Below, piece after piece: positions 51,757 through 61,413 of a DNA stretch of 64,000 bases. Where the stretch lies: assembly GCF_016735585.2 (NCBI RefSeq), contig NZ_JAERSE020000003.1, positions 310,001 through 374,000 on the forward strand. The letters run 5' to 3'. A model generated the notes under the pieces. It worked only from the letters and a program-made list of their open reading frames with translations, searched no databases and was not told the origin of the DNA. Numbering within the stretch: the first letter of the stretch is position 1; each line of letters starts with the position of its first letter. A program made the translations under genes and the position numbers. The stretch is from Chryseobacterium tagetis. GTDB taxonomy: Bacteria; Bacteroidota; Bacteroidia; Flavobacteriales; Weeksellaceae.

Positions 51757-51764
51757 TATATTTG
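51757..51764 (+). promoter_or_regulatory. -7 motif immediately before the E1 start
   Basis: TATATTTG ends four bases before ATG 51768 and overlaps the alternative TTG start at 51762, which it rules out. If used, the message would be leaderless; TATATTAG at 51722-51729 is a weaker alternative giving a 30-base leader. Confidence 0.4.
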
Positions 51765-51767
51765 GCT

Positions 51768-54200
51768 ATGCAAACAACCTATATTGAAACACAGCAAATT
51801 TCCTTTCAAGATTTTAAAAATCAGATACTTGAAGACTACAAGTTAGGAAGAATTTCTCGTGAAATGTCTTATTTGGGCAGAAGAGAAGTTCTTACGGGAA
51901 AAGCTAAATTTGGTATTTTTGGGGATGGTAAAGAGCTTCCTCAGCTTGCAATGGCGAAAGTTTTCAAAAATGGAGACTTCCGTTCAGGATATTATAGAGA
52001 TCAGACTTTTGCATTGGCTGTAGATGCATTGACAGTAGAGAGTTTCTTCGCACAGTTATATGCAGATACAAGTGTTGAAAGAGAGCCTGCATCAGCAGGA
52101 AGACAAATGAACGGTCACTTTGCAACCAGAAGTTTGAATGAAGACGGAAGCTGGAAAGATTTGACGGCTCAGAAAAATATTTCTTCAGATATTTCTCCTA
52201 CAGCAGGACAAATGCCTAGATTATTAGGATTGGCTCAAGCTTCAAAAATATATAAATCAGTTAAATTCGAAGGTTCTGAAAAATTCTCAAAAGAAGGTAA
52301 CGAAATCGCTTTTGGAACAATTGGAGACGCTTCTACAGCAGAAGGTCATTTCTGGGAAACATTGAACGCGGCTTGTGCACTTCAGGTTCCTATGGTTGTT
52401 TCGATTTGGGATGATGGTTACGGAATTTCAGTGCCTACAAAAAATCAGAGAGCCAAAGCAGATATTGCAGAAATGTTGAGCGGTTTCCAAAGAAAAGAAG
52501 GTGAAGCTCAAGGTTGTGAAATCATTCAGGTAAAAGCTTGGGATTATGCAGCATTATTAGATGCTTACGCGAGAGCAGAACAATTTGCAAGAATGGAATC
52601 TGTACCTGTTGTAGTTCACGTAATTGAGGTGACACAGCCACAAGGTCACTCGACTTCAGGATCTCACGAAAGATATAAAAATGAAGAGCGTTTAGCTTGG
52701 GAATCTCAGTTTGATGGATTAGTAAAATTCAAAGAGTGGATTTTAAACTATTCAATCGAAATTGATGGGAAAGAAGAGGTTTTAGCTACTGCTGAAGAAT
52801 TGGAGTCAATTGATGAAGAAGCTAAAAAAACGGTAAAAGCCGGACAAAAACTAGCTTGGGAAAACTATCAAAAAACAATTACAGATTTAATCGGTTCAGT
52901 ATTACCTTTAGTTGAAAATCTGAAAGGACAAAATAGTGAAATTGAAAACTATATCAATCAGTTCAATAAATTAGTTTCAAAAGCCAAGAAAGATGTTTTC
53001 CATTTGGTGAGAAGATCTTTATTGGCAACAAGAGGAACAAATTCTGCGGAAAGAAACCAATTGATGCAGAAATACAATGAGATTTTTGAGGTTGAAAAAG
53101 ACAATTATTCTTCTCATTTATATTCTCAGTCTCAATGGAAAGCGGAGAACGTACAGGAAATCAAACCGATCTATTCTGATGCTTCGGAAGATGTTGACGG
53201 AAGAGTAGTGGTAAGAAATAACTTCGACAAGATTTTTGAAAAATATCCTGAAACTTTAGTATTTGGCGAAGATGCCGGAAATATCGGTGACGTAAACCAA
53301 GGGCTTGAAGGAATGCAGGAAAAATACGGTGATGTTCGTGTTGCCGATACAGGAATCCGTGAAGCTACGATTTTGGGTCAGGGAATCGGAATGGCAATGA
53401 GAGGTCTAAGACCTATCGCAGAAATCCAGTATTTAGACTATATTTTATACTGTTTACAGGGAATGAGTGATGATTTGGCTACTGTTCAATACAGAACTAA
53501 AGGAGGTCAGAAATCGCCTGTAATCATCAGAACAAGAGGTCACAGATTAGAAGGAGTTTGGCATTCAGGTTCTCCAATGGCGGGAATTCTGAACCTTTCA
53601 AAAGGTATTTTGGTATTAGTCCCAAGAAACTTGACGAAAGCTGCAGGATTCTATAACACAATGCTTCAAAGCGATGATCCAGCTGTGATTGTTGAATGTC
53701 TGAACGGATACAGATTAAAAGAAAAACAACCGGATAACTTAGGTGAATTCACTGTTCCTGTTGGAAAAATTGAAGTTACAAAAGAAGGAGCTGATGTTAC
53801 ATTGGTAACGTACGGTTCTACTTGGAGAATTGTAATGGAAGCAGCAGAAGAACTTGGTAAACTTGGAATCTCTGCAGAAGTGATTGATGTTCAGTCTTTA
53901 ATTCCTTTCGATTTAACGCACGAAATTGCTGAATCTGTAAAGAAAACAAACAGGTTGGTCGTAATCGACGAAGATGTTGAAGGCGGAACCTCAGCGTTTA
54001 TCCTTCAGCAGATTTTAGAAAAGCAAAAAGCATTCAGATTCTTAGATTCTGATCCGTTGACAATTTCTGCAAATGATCACAGACCTGCATATGCAAGTGA
54101 CGGAGATTATTTCTCTAAGCCATCTACAGATGATATGGTTGAAAAAATCTACGCCATGTTTAATGAAACAAATCCTCAGAAATATCCTGCGATATTTTAA
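51768..54200 (+). CDS. Fused E1 alpha/beta 2-oxoacid dehydrogenase (branched-chain type)
   Basis: About 810 residues. The alpha half (1-340) has the thiamine diphosphate region GTIGDASTAEGHFWETLNAA and DDGYGISVPTKNQ; the beta half (about 460-810) has EDAGNIGDVNQGLEGM, TGIREATILGQGIGMAMRG and RTRGHRLEGVWHSGSPM. Both E1 subunits in one chain are usual for Bacteroidota branched-chain 2-oxoacid dehydrogenase, which supplies iso- and anteiso-acyl primers for membrane lipids. E2 and E3 are not in the window. Start at ATG 51768 rather than TTG 51762 because the latter falls in a -7 motif. Confidence 0.94.
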   Translation: MQTTYIETQQISFQDFKNQILEDYKLGRISREMSYLGRREVLTGKAKFGIFGDGKELPQLAMAKVFKNGDFRSGYYRDQTFALAVDALTVESFFAQLYADTSVEREPASAGRQMNGHFATRSLNEDGSWKDLTAQKNISSDISPTAGQMPRLLGLAQASKIYKSVKFEGSEKFSKEGNEIAFGTIGDASTAEGHFWETLNAACALQVPMVVSIWDDGYGISVPTKNQRAKADIAEMLSGFQRKEGEAQGCEIIQVKAWDYAALLDAYARAEQFARMESVPVVVHVIEVTQPQGHSTSGSHERYKNEERLAWESQFDGLVKFKEWILNYSIEIDGKEEVLATAEELESIDEEAKKTVKAGQKLAWENYQKTITDLIGSVLPLVENLKGQNSEIENYINQFNKLVSKAKKDVFHLVRRSLLATRGTNSAERNQLMQKYNEIFEVEKDNYSSHLYSQSQWKAENVQEIKPIYSDASEDVDGRVVVRNNFDKIFEKYPETLVFGEDAGNIGDVNQGLEGMQEKYGDVRVADTGIREATILGQGIGMAMRGLRPIAEIQYLDYILYCLQGMSDDLATVQYRTKGGQKSPVIIRTRGHRLEGVWHSGSPMAGILNLSKGILVLVPRNLTKAAGFYNTMLQSDDPAVIVECLNGYRLKEKQPDNLGEFTVPVGKIEVTKEGADVTLVTYGSTWRIVMEAAEELGKLGISAEVIDVQSLIPFDLTHEIAESVKKTNRLVVIDEDVEGGTSAFILQQILEKQKAFRFLDSDPLTISANDHRPAYASDGDYFSKPSTDDMVEKIYAMFNETNPQKYPAIF

Positions 54201-54221
54201 TTGAGCTTTTAGATAAATTTT

Positions 54222-54254
54222 GAAACCGCTTTCTTTTGGGAGGCGGTTTTTTAT
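54222..54254 (+). terminator. Terminator after E1
   Basis: AAACCGC (54224-54230) pairs with GCGGTTT (54244-54250), followed by TTTTATT; 22 bases after the stop. Confidence 0.8.
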
Positions 54255-54290
54255 TGATTTAAATTTTTAAATTTGGTTTAACGATCTTCC

Positions 54291-55106
54291 ATGAAAAATA
54301 TTTTAAATCAAATAGCACAAAGACAAATTGATAGTCTTTCTATAATTCGAAATCATACTTGTGTTTTAATAAAAAATTATTACAATTATAAAGTTCATGG
54401 AACTGGCGTATTTATAAAAATAGGAAACTTACATTTGCTCGTTTCTGCGGCTCATGTATTCGACGACTTTCATGAGTTATTTATACCAATAAATAATGGT
54501 GAAACATTAATAAAGCCTGGGGGTAGAATTATAGTTAATAATCCAAAATCATCAAGGGATAAGGATGAATTAGATATAGGAATTGTGATTTTGGATGCCC
54601 TTACAATAAAAGATTTAAAAAAGGATTATAATTTTGTAAATGAAAATAATTTAGAAATAAACCACAAAAATAATTATTTCCGTAATTATATTATTTGGGG
54701 ATACCCTTCAAGTTGGTCAAAAAAATCTATTTCAAGAAATTCATTTCATTCCCGACCTTTCATTCATTTCACAAAATGTGCTGATGTTTCTGAATATAAG
54801 AAATTTAATAGATATGAATTCTTAAATTTAATAGTTAATTATGACAGACAAAATGTTTTAAACTTTAAATCTAGAAACTTTAGTTTTGGACCTGATTTAT
54901 TTGGAATTAGCGGTTGTGGATTATGGTATTTGAATCCTGAAGATTATAATAAAAATGCTAATCCAAAGTTAGTAGGAATAATGACAGATTGGACAATTTC
55001 TAATAAGAACAATCTTATTGCAACTCGGATTGATGCAATTACTGAATTTTTACGGAAGAACGAAGGTGTTAATTTTCCGGAATCAAATTTATTCTCTATA
55101 AAATAA
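54291..55106 (+). CDS. Trypsin-like serine protease domain protein
   Basis: 271 residues without signal peptide. The chymotrypsin-type triad is readable: H55 in LLVSAAHVFDD, D95 in KDELDIGIVIL and S207 in FGISGCGLWYL (GxSGxG). Such cytosolic trypsin-like domains (Trypsin_2/PF13365) occur alone or as effectors in conflict systems. The region is more AT-rich and Asn/Lys-rich than its neighbours, hinting at acquisition. It sits between the E1 terminator and the convergent HxlR gene (two bases apart) with no obvious partner. Role unknown. Confidence 0.75.
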   Translation: MKNILNQIAQRQIDSLSIIRNHTCVLIKNYYNYKVHGTGVFIKIGNLHLLVSAAHVFDDFHELFIPINNGETLIKPGGRIIVNNPKSSRDKDELDIGIVILDALTIKDLKKDYNFVNENNLEINHKNNYFRNYIIWGYPSSWSKKSISRNSFHSRPFIHFTKCADVSEYKKFNRYEFLNLIVNYDRQNVLNFKSRNFSFGPDLFGISGCGLWYLNPEDYNKNANPKLVGIMTDWTISNKNNLIATRIDAITEFLRKNEGVNFPESNLFSIK

Positions 55107-55108
55107 TA

Positions 55109-55498
55109 TCAAACGACAGCCTTTTTTGTATTCTTTTGCTCTAAAAGAGTTTTACAATCTTTCTCTTTCTCCGGATCATACACATGATATTTCTTCTCCC
55201 ATTCTTCCAGTTGGTATAAAATAGGTAACAATGCCAATCCTTTTTCTGTCAATGAATATTCAACTCTGGGAGGGATTTCTTTAAACTCTTCACGAATCAC
55301 CAATCCATCGGTTTGCATTTCACGCAACTGGTCCGTTAAAACCTTTCTGGAAATTACATTAATGCGCACTGCAAGTTCTCCAAAGCGTAATTTCCGGTCT
55401 TTAATCACCAATACAATGATCGGTTTCCATTTGCTTCCTAAGGCAGACATTGCTTTTCCTAAAGGGCAGCTGTATGCCATTAATTCATTTTGCTTCAT
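55109..55498 (-). CDS. HxlR-family transcriptional regulator
   Basis: 129 residues of the HxlR winged-helix family: YSCPLGKAMSALGSKWKPII with the conserved N-terminal Cys11, then LRFGELAVRINVISRKVLTD and PPRVEYSLTEKGLALLPIL. These dimeric regulators often sense quinones or aldehydes through that Cys. It is divergent from the old yellow enzyme gene and surrounded by repeated GTTAC sites, so it probably represses both itself and that gene. Full length. Confidence 0.94.
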   Translation of the reverse strand: MKQNELMAYSCPLGKAMSALGSKWKPIIVLVIKDRKLRFGELAVRINVISRKVLTDQLREMQTDGLVIREEFKEIPPRVEYSLTEKGLALLPILYQLEEWEKKYHVYDPEKEKDCKTLLEQKNTKKAVV

Positions 55499-55500
55499 AT

Positions 55501-55597
55501 GTTACTTTTACGTTACTAATGTAGGTTACTGCAAAGTTACCACTTTTTTGAATTCAAAAGATACAAAAATGAACTATTATTAGTTACTTTGTGTAAC
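55501..55597. promoter_or_regulatory. HxlR operator array in the divergent promoter
   Basis: GTTAC occurs at 55501, 55512, 55525 and 55536 (spacings 11, 13, 11), plus GTTAC-N5-GTAAC at 55583-55597. On the minus strand TAACTTTG (55539-55532) is a -7 element for hxlR and overlaps the fourth repeat; on the plus strand TTACTTTG (55584-55591) is a -7-like element for the oxidoreductase and overlaps the palindrome. Both promoters are therefore positioned for repression. Confidence 0.65.
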
Positions 55598-55620
55598 AAT
55601 TATAAAATATAAATGTAAAG

Positions 55621-56682
55621 ATGAGCACAGAATCATTATTTAAACCTTTTAAATATAAGAATTTAGAACTAAAAAATAGAATCGTAATGGCTCCGATGAC
55701 GAGAGCTCAATCTGATAATGGGGTTCCGACTCAGCAAATTGCGGATTACTATGCAAGAAGAGCAGCTTCAGAAGTGGGATTGATTCTTTCGGAAGGAACC
55801 GTTATCAACAGACCCGGTTCAAAAAATATGCAGAATATCCCTGATTTTTACGGGACTGAAGCATTAAATGGATGGAAAAACGTAATTGATGCCGTTCACG
55901 AAAACGGAGGAAAAATGGGCCCTCAAATCTGGCATGTTGGAGATACGAGGAGCTCAGCAGATTATCCTTTGGTAGATATGGAAAAAGCTTCTACGATGAC
56001 ATTGGAAGATATTCAGGATACGATTGCTCAGTTTGCCGCTTCTGCAAAATCTGCAAAAGATCTTGGATTTGATGTCGTTGAAATTCACGGAGCACATGGA
56101 TATTTAATCGATCAGTTTTTCTGGGAAGTTACAAATACAAGAACGGATGAATATGGTGGAAAAACACTGAAGGAAAGAAGCAGATTTGCAGTAGATATTG
56201 TAAAAGCAATCAGAGCTGCAGTAGGAGAGGATTTTACAATTATTATTCGTCTTTCTCAATGGAAACAGCAGGATTATTCTACAAAATTGGCGAATACACC
56301 AGAGGAAATGGAAGAGTGGTTATTGCCATTAAAAGAAGCCGGAGTTGATATTTTCCATTGTTCACAAAGACGTTTCTGGGAAGCAGAATTTGAAGGTTCT
56401 GATTTAAATTTCGCAGGTTGGGCAAAGAAAATTACAGGTCAGCCAACAATCACGGTAGGTTCTGTAGGTCTTGAAGGAGATTTTATGGGTGCCTTTTCAG
56501 GACAGGGAACTGAGAAAGCGGATTTAACGGAATTAACGAAAAGATTAGAAAGAGGTGACTTCGATTTAGTTGCTGTAGGAAGAGCACTTTTACAAGACCC
56601 GGAATGGGTGAGAAAAGTAAAAGAAGGAAAAACTGAAGATCTTTTGGATTTCAAAGCTGAAAGTATGGCTGTTTTATTTTAA
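55621..56682 (+). CDS. Old yellow enzyme-type alkene (enoate) reductase
   Basis: 353 residues, FMN-binding TIM barrel of the OYE family (NemA/OPR-like). Blocks: NRIVMAPMTRAQSDNGVPT, GPQIWHVGD, VEIHGAHGYLIDQFFWE and PTITVGSVGL, followed by FDLVAVGRALLQDPEWV near the end. Such enzymes reduce activated C=C bonds (quinones, N-ethylmaleimide, nitro compounds) with NAD(P)H, which fits an HxlR regulator with a redox-sensing Cys. Divergent from hxlR, own terminator. Substrate undetermined. Confidence 0.94.
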   Translation: MSTESLFKPFKYKNLELKNRIVMAPMTRAQSDNGVPTQQIADYYARRAASEVGLILSEGTVINRPGSKNMQNIPDFYGTEALNGWKNVIDAVHENGGKMGPQIWHVGDTRSSADYPLVDMEKASTMTLEDIQDTIAQFAASAKSAKDLGFDVVEIHGAHGYLIDQFFWEVTNTRTDEYGGKTLKERSRFAVDIVKAIRAAVGEDFTIIIRLSQWKQQDYSTKLANTPEEMEEWLLPLKEAGVDIFHCSQRRFWEAEFEGSDLNFAGWAKKITGQPTITVGSVGLEGDFMGAFSGQGTEKADLTELTKRLERGDFDLVAVGRALLQDPEWVRKVKEGKTEDLLDFKAESMAVLF

Positions 56683-56785
56683 AAATCAATGATCAATGGT
56701 GAATTTGTTTCGCTTTCAATTTTTAACTTGAAAATTCACTTTTGACATTTTAGATATTTTTTTACCTATCAATTATTTTACACGG

Positions 56786-56820
56786 AACCGCTTCAGGATA
56801 ACTACTTGAAGCGGTTTTTT
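56786..56820 (+). terminator. Terminator after the old yellow enzyme gene
   Basis: AACCGCTTCA pairs with TTGAAGCGGTT around a 10-base loop, then TTTTT. It lies about 100 bases beyond the stop at 56682. Confidence 0.8.
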
Positions 56821-56858
56821 GTTTTTTAATTTATTAATTGAGATAGATTAACAGCATT

Positions 56859-56936
56859 TTTGTCATTCCGTAGGAATCTAAGCTTAATTTTAAAATTACC
56901 GTGAATACATACCTTAGATTCCTACGGAATGACAAA
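56859..56936. repeat. Inverted repeat with 24-bp arms (TGTCATTCCGTAGGAATC type)
   Basis: TTTGTCATTCCGTAGGAATC plus TAAG (56859-56882) and its exact complement (56913-56936) enclose 30 bases. The 78-base unit looks like a mobile intergenic repeat (MITE/REP-like). It lies in a 360-base gap between convergent genes that also holds two terminators and nothing else. Confidence 0.75.
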
Positions 56937-56961
56937 CTTTGTATAAAACATTATAAAAATA

Positions 56962-56991
56962 AAACCGTTCTCAAAAATTTGAAAACGGTTT
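56962..56991 (-). terminator. Terminator of the C1 peptidase gene
   Basis: AAACCGTT (56962-56969) and AACGGTTT (56984-56991); on the minus strand TTTTATTTTT follows. It lies 52 bases beyond the stop. Confidence 0.75.
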
Positions 56992-57042
56992 CTTTAACAG
57001 ATTTAAATATCTAAATTGCCCATAAAAGGCAAAAAGTGATTC

Positions 57043-58245
57043 TTATAAACCAATGTTCTTGGTGGGCTTCAATTGTTTTTTAATAGACTTTGGAAGCGCA
57101 TTTTTGTGAACAAGGATTGCTGTCGATTTGTACTCAACATATGGTCTTGTTACGTAGATATACCCTTCGAAATCATTGGTAACACCCCAAGAATTCTTCA
57201 CCATATAATATTCTTTCCCGGACTGATCTTTTGCCAATCCTACGATGTGCATCCCGTGATCATCTGTTGTAGAAAGATTATTTAGAGCTTTTTGACGCAT
57301 ATCTTCAGTGATCGTTTTGTCTTTTTTCGGTTCTGTGAATAGAGTTCCTTTGTTGTCTTTTGTGATTTGATCTAAATCCATATCCGGAACATAAGCCACT
57401 CCATTTTTATAAGAGAAGTACGGTTCTGAAACGTCTGTTGCCCAACCAATAGAATATCCTTTGTCTACAGCATTATCGATAATTGCTGTTAAGTCTTTCA
57501 TCGGTACATTCCAGTCAGAATCGTGGCTCCAGTTATCAGGAATCGGAACTACAAATTTTTGATAATAAGGATAATCTTTGTAAGAAGAAATTTCTACATA
57601 ATCTTCAGGATTAATACCTACAACTTCCTTAGCAAAAGTTTGCGGAGTGTAAGATTTTCCATCATACGTAAAGTTGGTTGGAACTTTTCCTAAATATTCA
57701 TCTAAAATAACATCTACAGAAGCCATCCAGTTATCGGTTAGCTTTCCTTTTGAAGCAGTCTGAACCAAGCTGTCTAAAACAGGTTTTAATTTACCCTGCA
57801 TTTCAGAGAAATTATTCAATGTTTGTCCAGATTTTAAACCTGTGTAAACATCCTGAGGAACGGCTCCGTATTTTTTGTACATGTTGATAACATCGTGCAG
57901 TTCTCCTCCGTCTCCCCAACTGATCGCTCCATTATTTAGAACATATAATTTTGCTTTATCATGATAAGAATTTCTTGCAGTGAAGATTTCCGCCAAATCA
58001 ACAGGCTTTTTACCCATTCTCTGCATTTCAGATTCAAGGAAAGAATTCCCCGAATAGCTCCAGCAAGTTCCTGAAGAACCTTGGTTTTTCACCGAAGTTG
58101 CTCCTACGTCTTTCAACGTTGTGAACTGGAAATTAGCATTTTGAGATTGATTGCTTTTTAGCTTGTTGATTAAGTCATCCTGAGCAAACATCATACTTCC
58201 TGCAGACAAAACAAAAAGTAATGACGCAATTTTGGTATTTTTCAT
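57043..58245 (-). CDS. Secreted C1-family cysteine peptidase (bleomycin-hydrolase type)
   Basis: 400 residues with signal peptide ending at GSMMFAQ. The papain-fold triad of the bleomycin hydrolase/PepC kind is C61 in GSSGTCWSYSG, H330 in DDHGMHIVG and N351 in MVKNSWGV. Unlike cytosolic PepC it is exported, as is common in Bacteroidota, and probably acts as an aminopeptidase in the periplasm or outside. Monocistronic, with its own terminator and 234 bases of upstream DNA before the divergent sigma factor. Confidence 0.9.
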   Translation of the reverse strand: MKNTKIASLLFVLSAGSMMFAQDDLINKLKSNQSQNANFQFTTLKDVGATSVKNQGSSGTCWSYSGNSFLESEMQRMGKKPVDLAEIFTARNSYHDKAKLYVLNNGAISWGDGGELHDVINMYKKYGAVPQDVYTGLKSGQTLNNFSEMQGKLKPVLDSLVQTASKGKLTDNWMASVDVILDEYLGKVPTNFTYDGKSYTPQTFAKEVVGINPEDYVEISSYKDYPYYQKFVVPIPDNWSHDSDWNVPMKDLTAIIDNAVDKGYSIGWATDVSEPYFSYKNGVAYVPDMDLDQITKDNKGTLFTEPKKDKTITEDMRQKALNNLSTTDDHGMHIVGLAKDQSGKEYYMVKNSWGVTNDFEGYIYVTRPYVEYKSTAILVHKNALPKSIKKQLKPTKNIGL

Positions 58246-58479
58246 TACTATAAAAAGATTATTTATATGAATAGTCGTTCATATTAAAGATTTGTTACAA
58301 GCTAAAAAGTTAAATGAGAGATTTAATTTTTTATGAAAAGTATTTTTCAGTTTCTATTATGTTTTGACGATCCTAAAATTGATTATTTAAGAAAAGAAAT
58401 TTCATATTTTTAAAAAAAGTTTTACATGTTTCCAACCATTTTCAAACTTCCAGCATCTATTAGAGTATAAAGCCAACCT

Positions 58480-58998
58480 ATGGAACACGAATTACTAATA
58501 GCATGTCAAAAGAACGACCGCAATGCACAGCGGAAAGTCTACGAAAAGATGGCGGGTAAACTTTACTCGGTTTGCAGACGCTACCTGAAAAATGATGAAG
58601 ATATTGAAGAAGTACTGGCCGATACTTTTTACAAGATATTTACGAAGCTTGATCAGTTGCAGAATCCGGATATTTTCGAAGCGTGGGCAAAAAAAATTAC
58701 GGTAAATGAATGCTTACAGAAACTGAGAGCAATGAAAGCACTTCATATTTCTCTGGATGAAAATCTGATTGAGTCTTCAGATGTACCAACAGAAAGCCTT
58801 TCTTTCGAAAAAGATATTCTCAAGTTACTCAACTTTCTTCCGGAAGGTTGCAGGGCAATTTTCAATCTTTTTGCCATTGAAGGATATCCGCATAAAGAAA
58901 TTGCAACCATGCTTTCAATCAGTGAAGGAACATCAAAATCCCAACTGAATTTCGCAAGAAAAAAACTTCAGGAACTTTTGGTTAATCACAACATTTAA
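58480..58998 (+). CDS. ECF-type RNA polymerase sigma factor
   Basis: 172 residues. Region 2 is VYEKMAGKLYSVCRRYLKND with DIEEVLADTFYKIF and EAWAKKITVNECLQKLR; region 4 is LPEGCRAIFNLFAIEGYPHK with EIATMLSISEGTSKSQL. This is a sigma-70 family ECF factor typical of Bacteroidota. It lies 12 bases before the vWA protein, whose N-terminus looks like an anti-sigma domain, so the two form one regulatory pair. No target promoter motif could be read. Confidence 0.93.
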   Translation: MEHELLIACQKNDRNAQRKVYEKMAGKLYSVCRRYLKNDEDIEEVLADTFYKIFTKLDQLQNPDIFEAWAKKITVNECLQKLRAMKALHISLDENLIESSDVPTESLSFEKDILKLLNFLPEGCRAIFNLFAIEGYPHKEIATMLSISEGTSKSQLNFARKKLQELLVNHNI

Positions 58999-59010
58999 AA
59001 CTTTACAACA

Positions 59011-61407
59011 ATGGAAAATAATCACGATATCGATAAAAAATTCAATGAGGCTTCTAAAGTGGAAGAACCAGCGACTTTTCCTGGTTTTGATAAAGTTTGG
59101 GCTCAAGTTGAAGAAAAATTAGATAAAAAAGAAAATAAAAAAAGAATCATCCCGATCTGGCTTCCTTATGGAATTGCCGCAAGTTTGATCATCGGATTGG
59201 GAGCATTTTATTTTATTAATAAAAATGATGTTACAGAAACTAATAAACCGGTAATTACTCAGAATACGGTTTCTCCTAAAGTGAATTCAAATGTGCAGAC
59301 AATTGACAGCACAGTGAAATCTAATATTGAAAAAGAAATAAATTCTCAAAAAGAAGTTCAAAAGCCTGAAGTGTTAGCTTATGAATCAATTACTCCTGAA
59401 CCAAGTCGTTCTTCTGTTCATTATAATGAATTGTCTATAGATAATTCAAATGTGGCAAAAGATACTATAGCTTACAGAGAACCGGATAATGATGGAGTTT
59501 TGGATAAAAAAAATAAAGAAACTAAAATTGAAGAGGTTATGATGATGGGATTTGGACAAAAGAAGACCAATAATTATGTAACAAGTTCTAGTACGGTAGT
59601 TTCTTCTCAGCAAATTTCTGGCGCTTTACAAGGAAGAGTCGCAGGAATAGAAGTTTCGGTCTTAGGAAATACGGGAGATATGAATTCCGTTCGTTCTAAG
59701 GAATCAAAAATTAGCATTAGAGGATTTAATAGTTTAGCTGGAAATGCTCAACCTTTATATGTGATTAATGGAAAAGTTTCAGATAATAAAGAATTCGGAA
59801 AATTAAATCCAAATAGTATTGAAAGCATCAATGTATTAAAAGATACTTCGGCAACTGCAATATATGGAAGCAAAGCTTCGAATGGAGTTATTGTCATTAC
59901 TACCAAAAAACTGTCAAGAAAAGAAAGAAAGGCTTTTGAAAGACTTCAGAAAATTCAGGACAGTATTAAAAAAGCAAAGAGTATTGAAAAACAAAATAAT
60001 GAAGAATATGATGCTTTTGTAGAAAACCCTTTTGAGTTAACTAAAAACCAATCGGTATCTACTTTTTCGATTGATGTTGATAATGCTGCCTATTCCAATA
60101 TCAGAAGAATGATTAATAATGGTGAAATAGTCGATAAAAATGCGGTAAGGATTGAGGAAATGATCAATTATTTTAAATATTCCTATCCTCAACCCCAAAA
60201 TAACCAGCCTTTTTCCATCAATACAGAATATAATGAGTCTCCTTGGAATCCTAAACATAAGCTGTTAAAGATTGGGCTTCAGGGGAAAAATATTCCGAAG
60301 GATCAACTTCCTGCATCTAATTTTGTCTTTTTAATTGATGTTTCAGGTTCAATGAATGAACCCAATAAGTTGCCGCTGCTGAAATCTTCTTTTAAAGTTT
60401 TGTTAGATCAGCTAAGACCTAAAGATAAAGTCGGAATTGTAGTATACGCTGGAAGTGCGGGAATGATTCTTCCTCCAACCTCAGCTAGCGAAAAAAATAA
60501 AATTATAGAAGCTTTGGATAATCTTCAGGCAGGTGGTAGTACTGCAGGTGGGGAAGGAATTGAACTGGCGTACAAACTTGCTCAGGAAAACTTTATAAAA
60601 GGTGGAAATAACCGTGTGATTATTGCTACAGACGGAGATTTTAATGTAGGAGCTTCTTCAACAGGAGATCTACAGACGTTGGTAGAAGAAAAAAGAAAAT
60701 CGGGAGTTTTCCTTACTTGTTTAGGTTTCGGAATGGGGAATTTTAAAGACAACCGAATGGAAACTTTAGCCAACAAAGGCAACGGGAATTACGCCTATAT
60801 TGATACTATGCAGGAAGCTAATAAATTTCTCGGAAAAGAATTCGCTGGAAGTATGTATGCAATCGCCAAAGATGTGAAAATTCAGATTGAGTTTAATCCG
60901 AAATATGTGAAATCTTACCGTTTAATTGGGTATGAAAACCGAAAATTGAAGAATGAAGATTTTACGAATGATGCTATTGATGCCGGAGAATTGGGAAGTG
61001 GACATACTGTTACAGCTTTGTATGAGGTCATTCCGACTGATGTAAATTCTGAGTTTTTACCGAAAGAAAATGATTTAAAATATACTAAGAACACAAATGA
61101 TGAAAATTTTAATGATGAATTAGCAACCATAAAATTCAGATATAAAAAACCGGACGGTGATAAGAGTTCTGAAATAACTCAGGTTGTCAAAAATACAAAT
61201 GATTCCCTTTCATCTTCAAGTGATGATTTTAAGTTTGCTTCATCAGTTGCATGGTTTGGTTTGGTGTTAAGGAATTCAAAACTCATTTCAAATACAAATT
61301 TAAAAGAAATAGAAAGTCTTGCCAAAAAGGGACGAGGAAAAGATGATGAGGGCTATAGAGCAGAGTTTGTGAGATTGATAGAAAGTTATAAAACACAACA
61401 AAAATAG
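59011..61407 (+). CDS. Anti-sigma-like / TonB-plug / von Willebrand A multidomain protein
   Basis: 798 residues, four parts. Residues 1-45 ([20 protein letters not shown]) resemble the cytoplasmic part of anti-sigma factors; a single membrane segment ([20 protein letters not shown]) follows at about 52-71. Residues 180-300 match the plug domain of SusC receptors ([52 protein letters not shown]). Residues 340-798 are a vWA protein of the YfbK type with MIDAS D443-S445-S447 in [10 protein letters not shown]541 in [10 protein letters not shown] and the DUF3520-like tail. With the ECF factor it suggests envelope signalling, with the plug-like domain and vWA domain facing the periplasm. Role inferred. 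Confidence 0.8.
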   Translation: MENNHDIDKKFNEASKVEEPATFPGFDKVWAQVEEKLDKKENKKRIIPIWLPYGIAASLIIGLGAFYFINKNDVTETNKPVITQNTVSPKVNSNVQTIDSTVKSNIEKEINSQKEVQKPEVLAYESITPEPSRSSVHYNELSIDNSNVAKDTIAYREPDNDGVLDKKNKETKIEEVMMMGFGQKKTNNYVTSSSTVVSSQQISGALQGRVAGIEVSVLGNTGDMNSVRSKESKISIRGFNSLAGNAQPLYVINGKVSDNKEFGKLNPNSIESINVLKDTSATAIYGSKASNGVIVITTKKLSRKERKAFERLQKIQDSIKKAKSIEKQNNEEYDAFVENPFELTKNQSVSTFSIDVDNAAYSNIRRMINNGEIVDKNAVRIEEMINYFKYSYPQPQNNQPFSINTEYNESPWNPKHKLLKIGLQGKNIPKDQLPASNFVFLIDVSGSMNEPNKLPLLKSSFKVLLDQLRPKDKVGIVVYAGSAGMILPPTSASEKNKIIEALDNLQAGGSTAGGEGIELAYKLAQENFIKGGNNRVIIATDGDFNVGASSTGDLQTLVEEKRKSGVFLTCLGFGMGNFKDNRMETLANKGNGNYAYIDTMQEANKFLGKEFAGSMYAIAKDVKIQIEFNPKYVKSYRLIGYENRKLKNEDFTNDAIDAGELGSGHTVTALYEVIPTDVNSEFLPKENDLKYTKNTNDENFNDELATIKFRYKKPDGDKSSEITQVVKNTNDSLSSSSDDFKFASSVAWFGLVLRNSKLISNTNLKEIESLAKKGRGKDDEGYRAEFVRLIESYKTQQK

Positions 61408-61413
61408 ATGATT

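Noticed and set aside
55501..55540. CRISPR-like short repeat array
   Set aside because: Repeats of five bases at 11-13 base spacing fit regulator half-sites, not CRISPR repeats with spacers.
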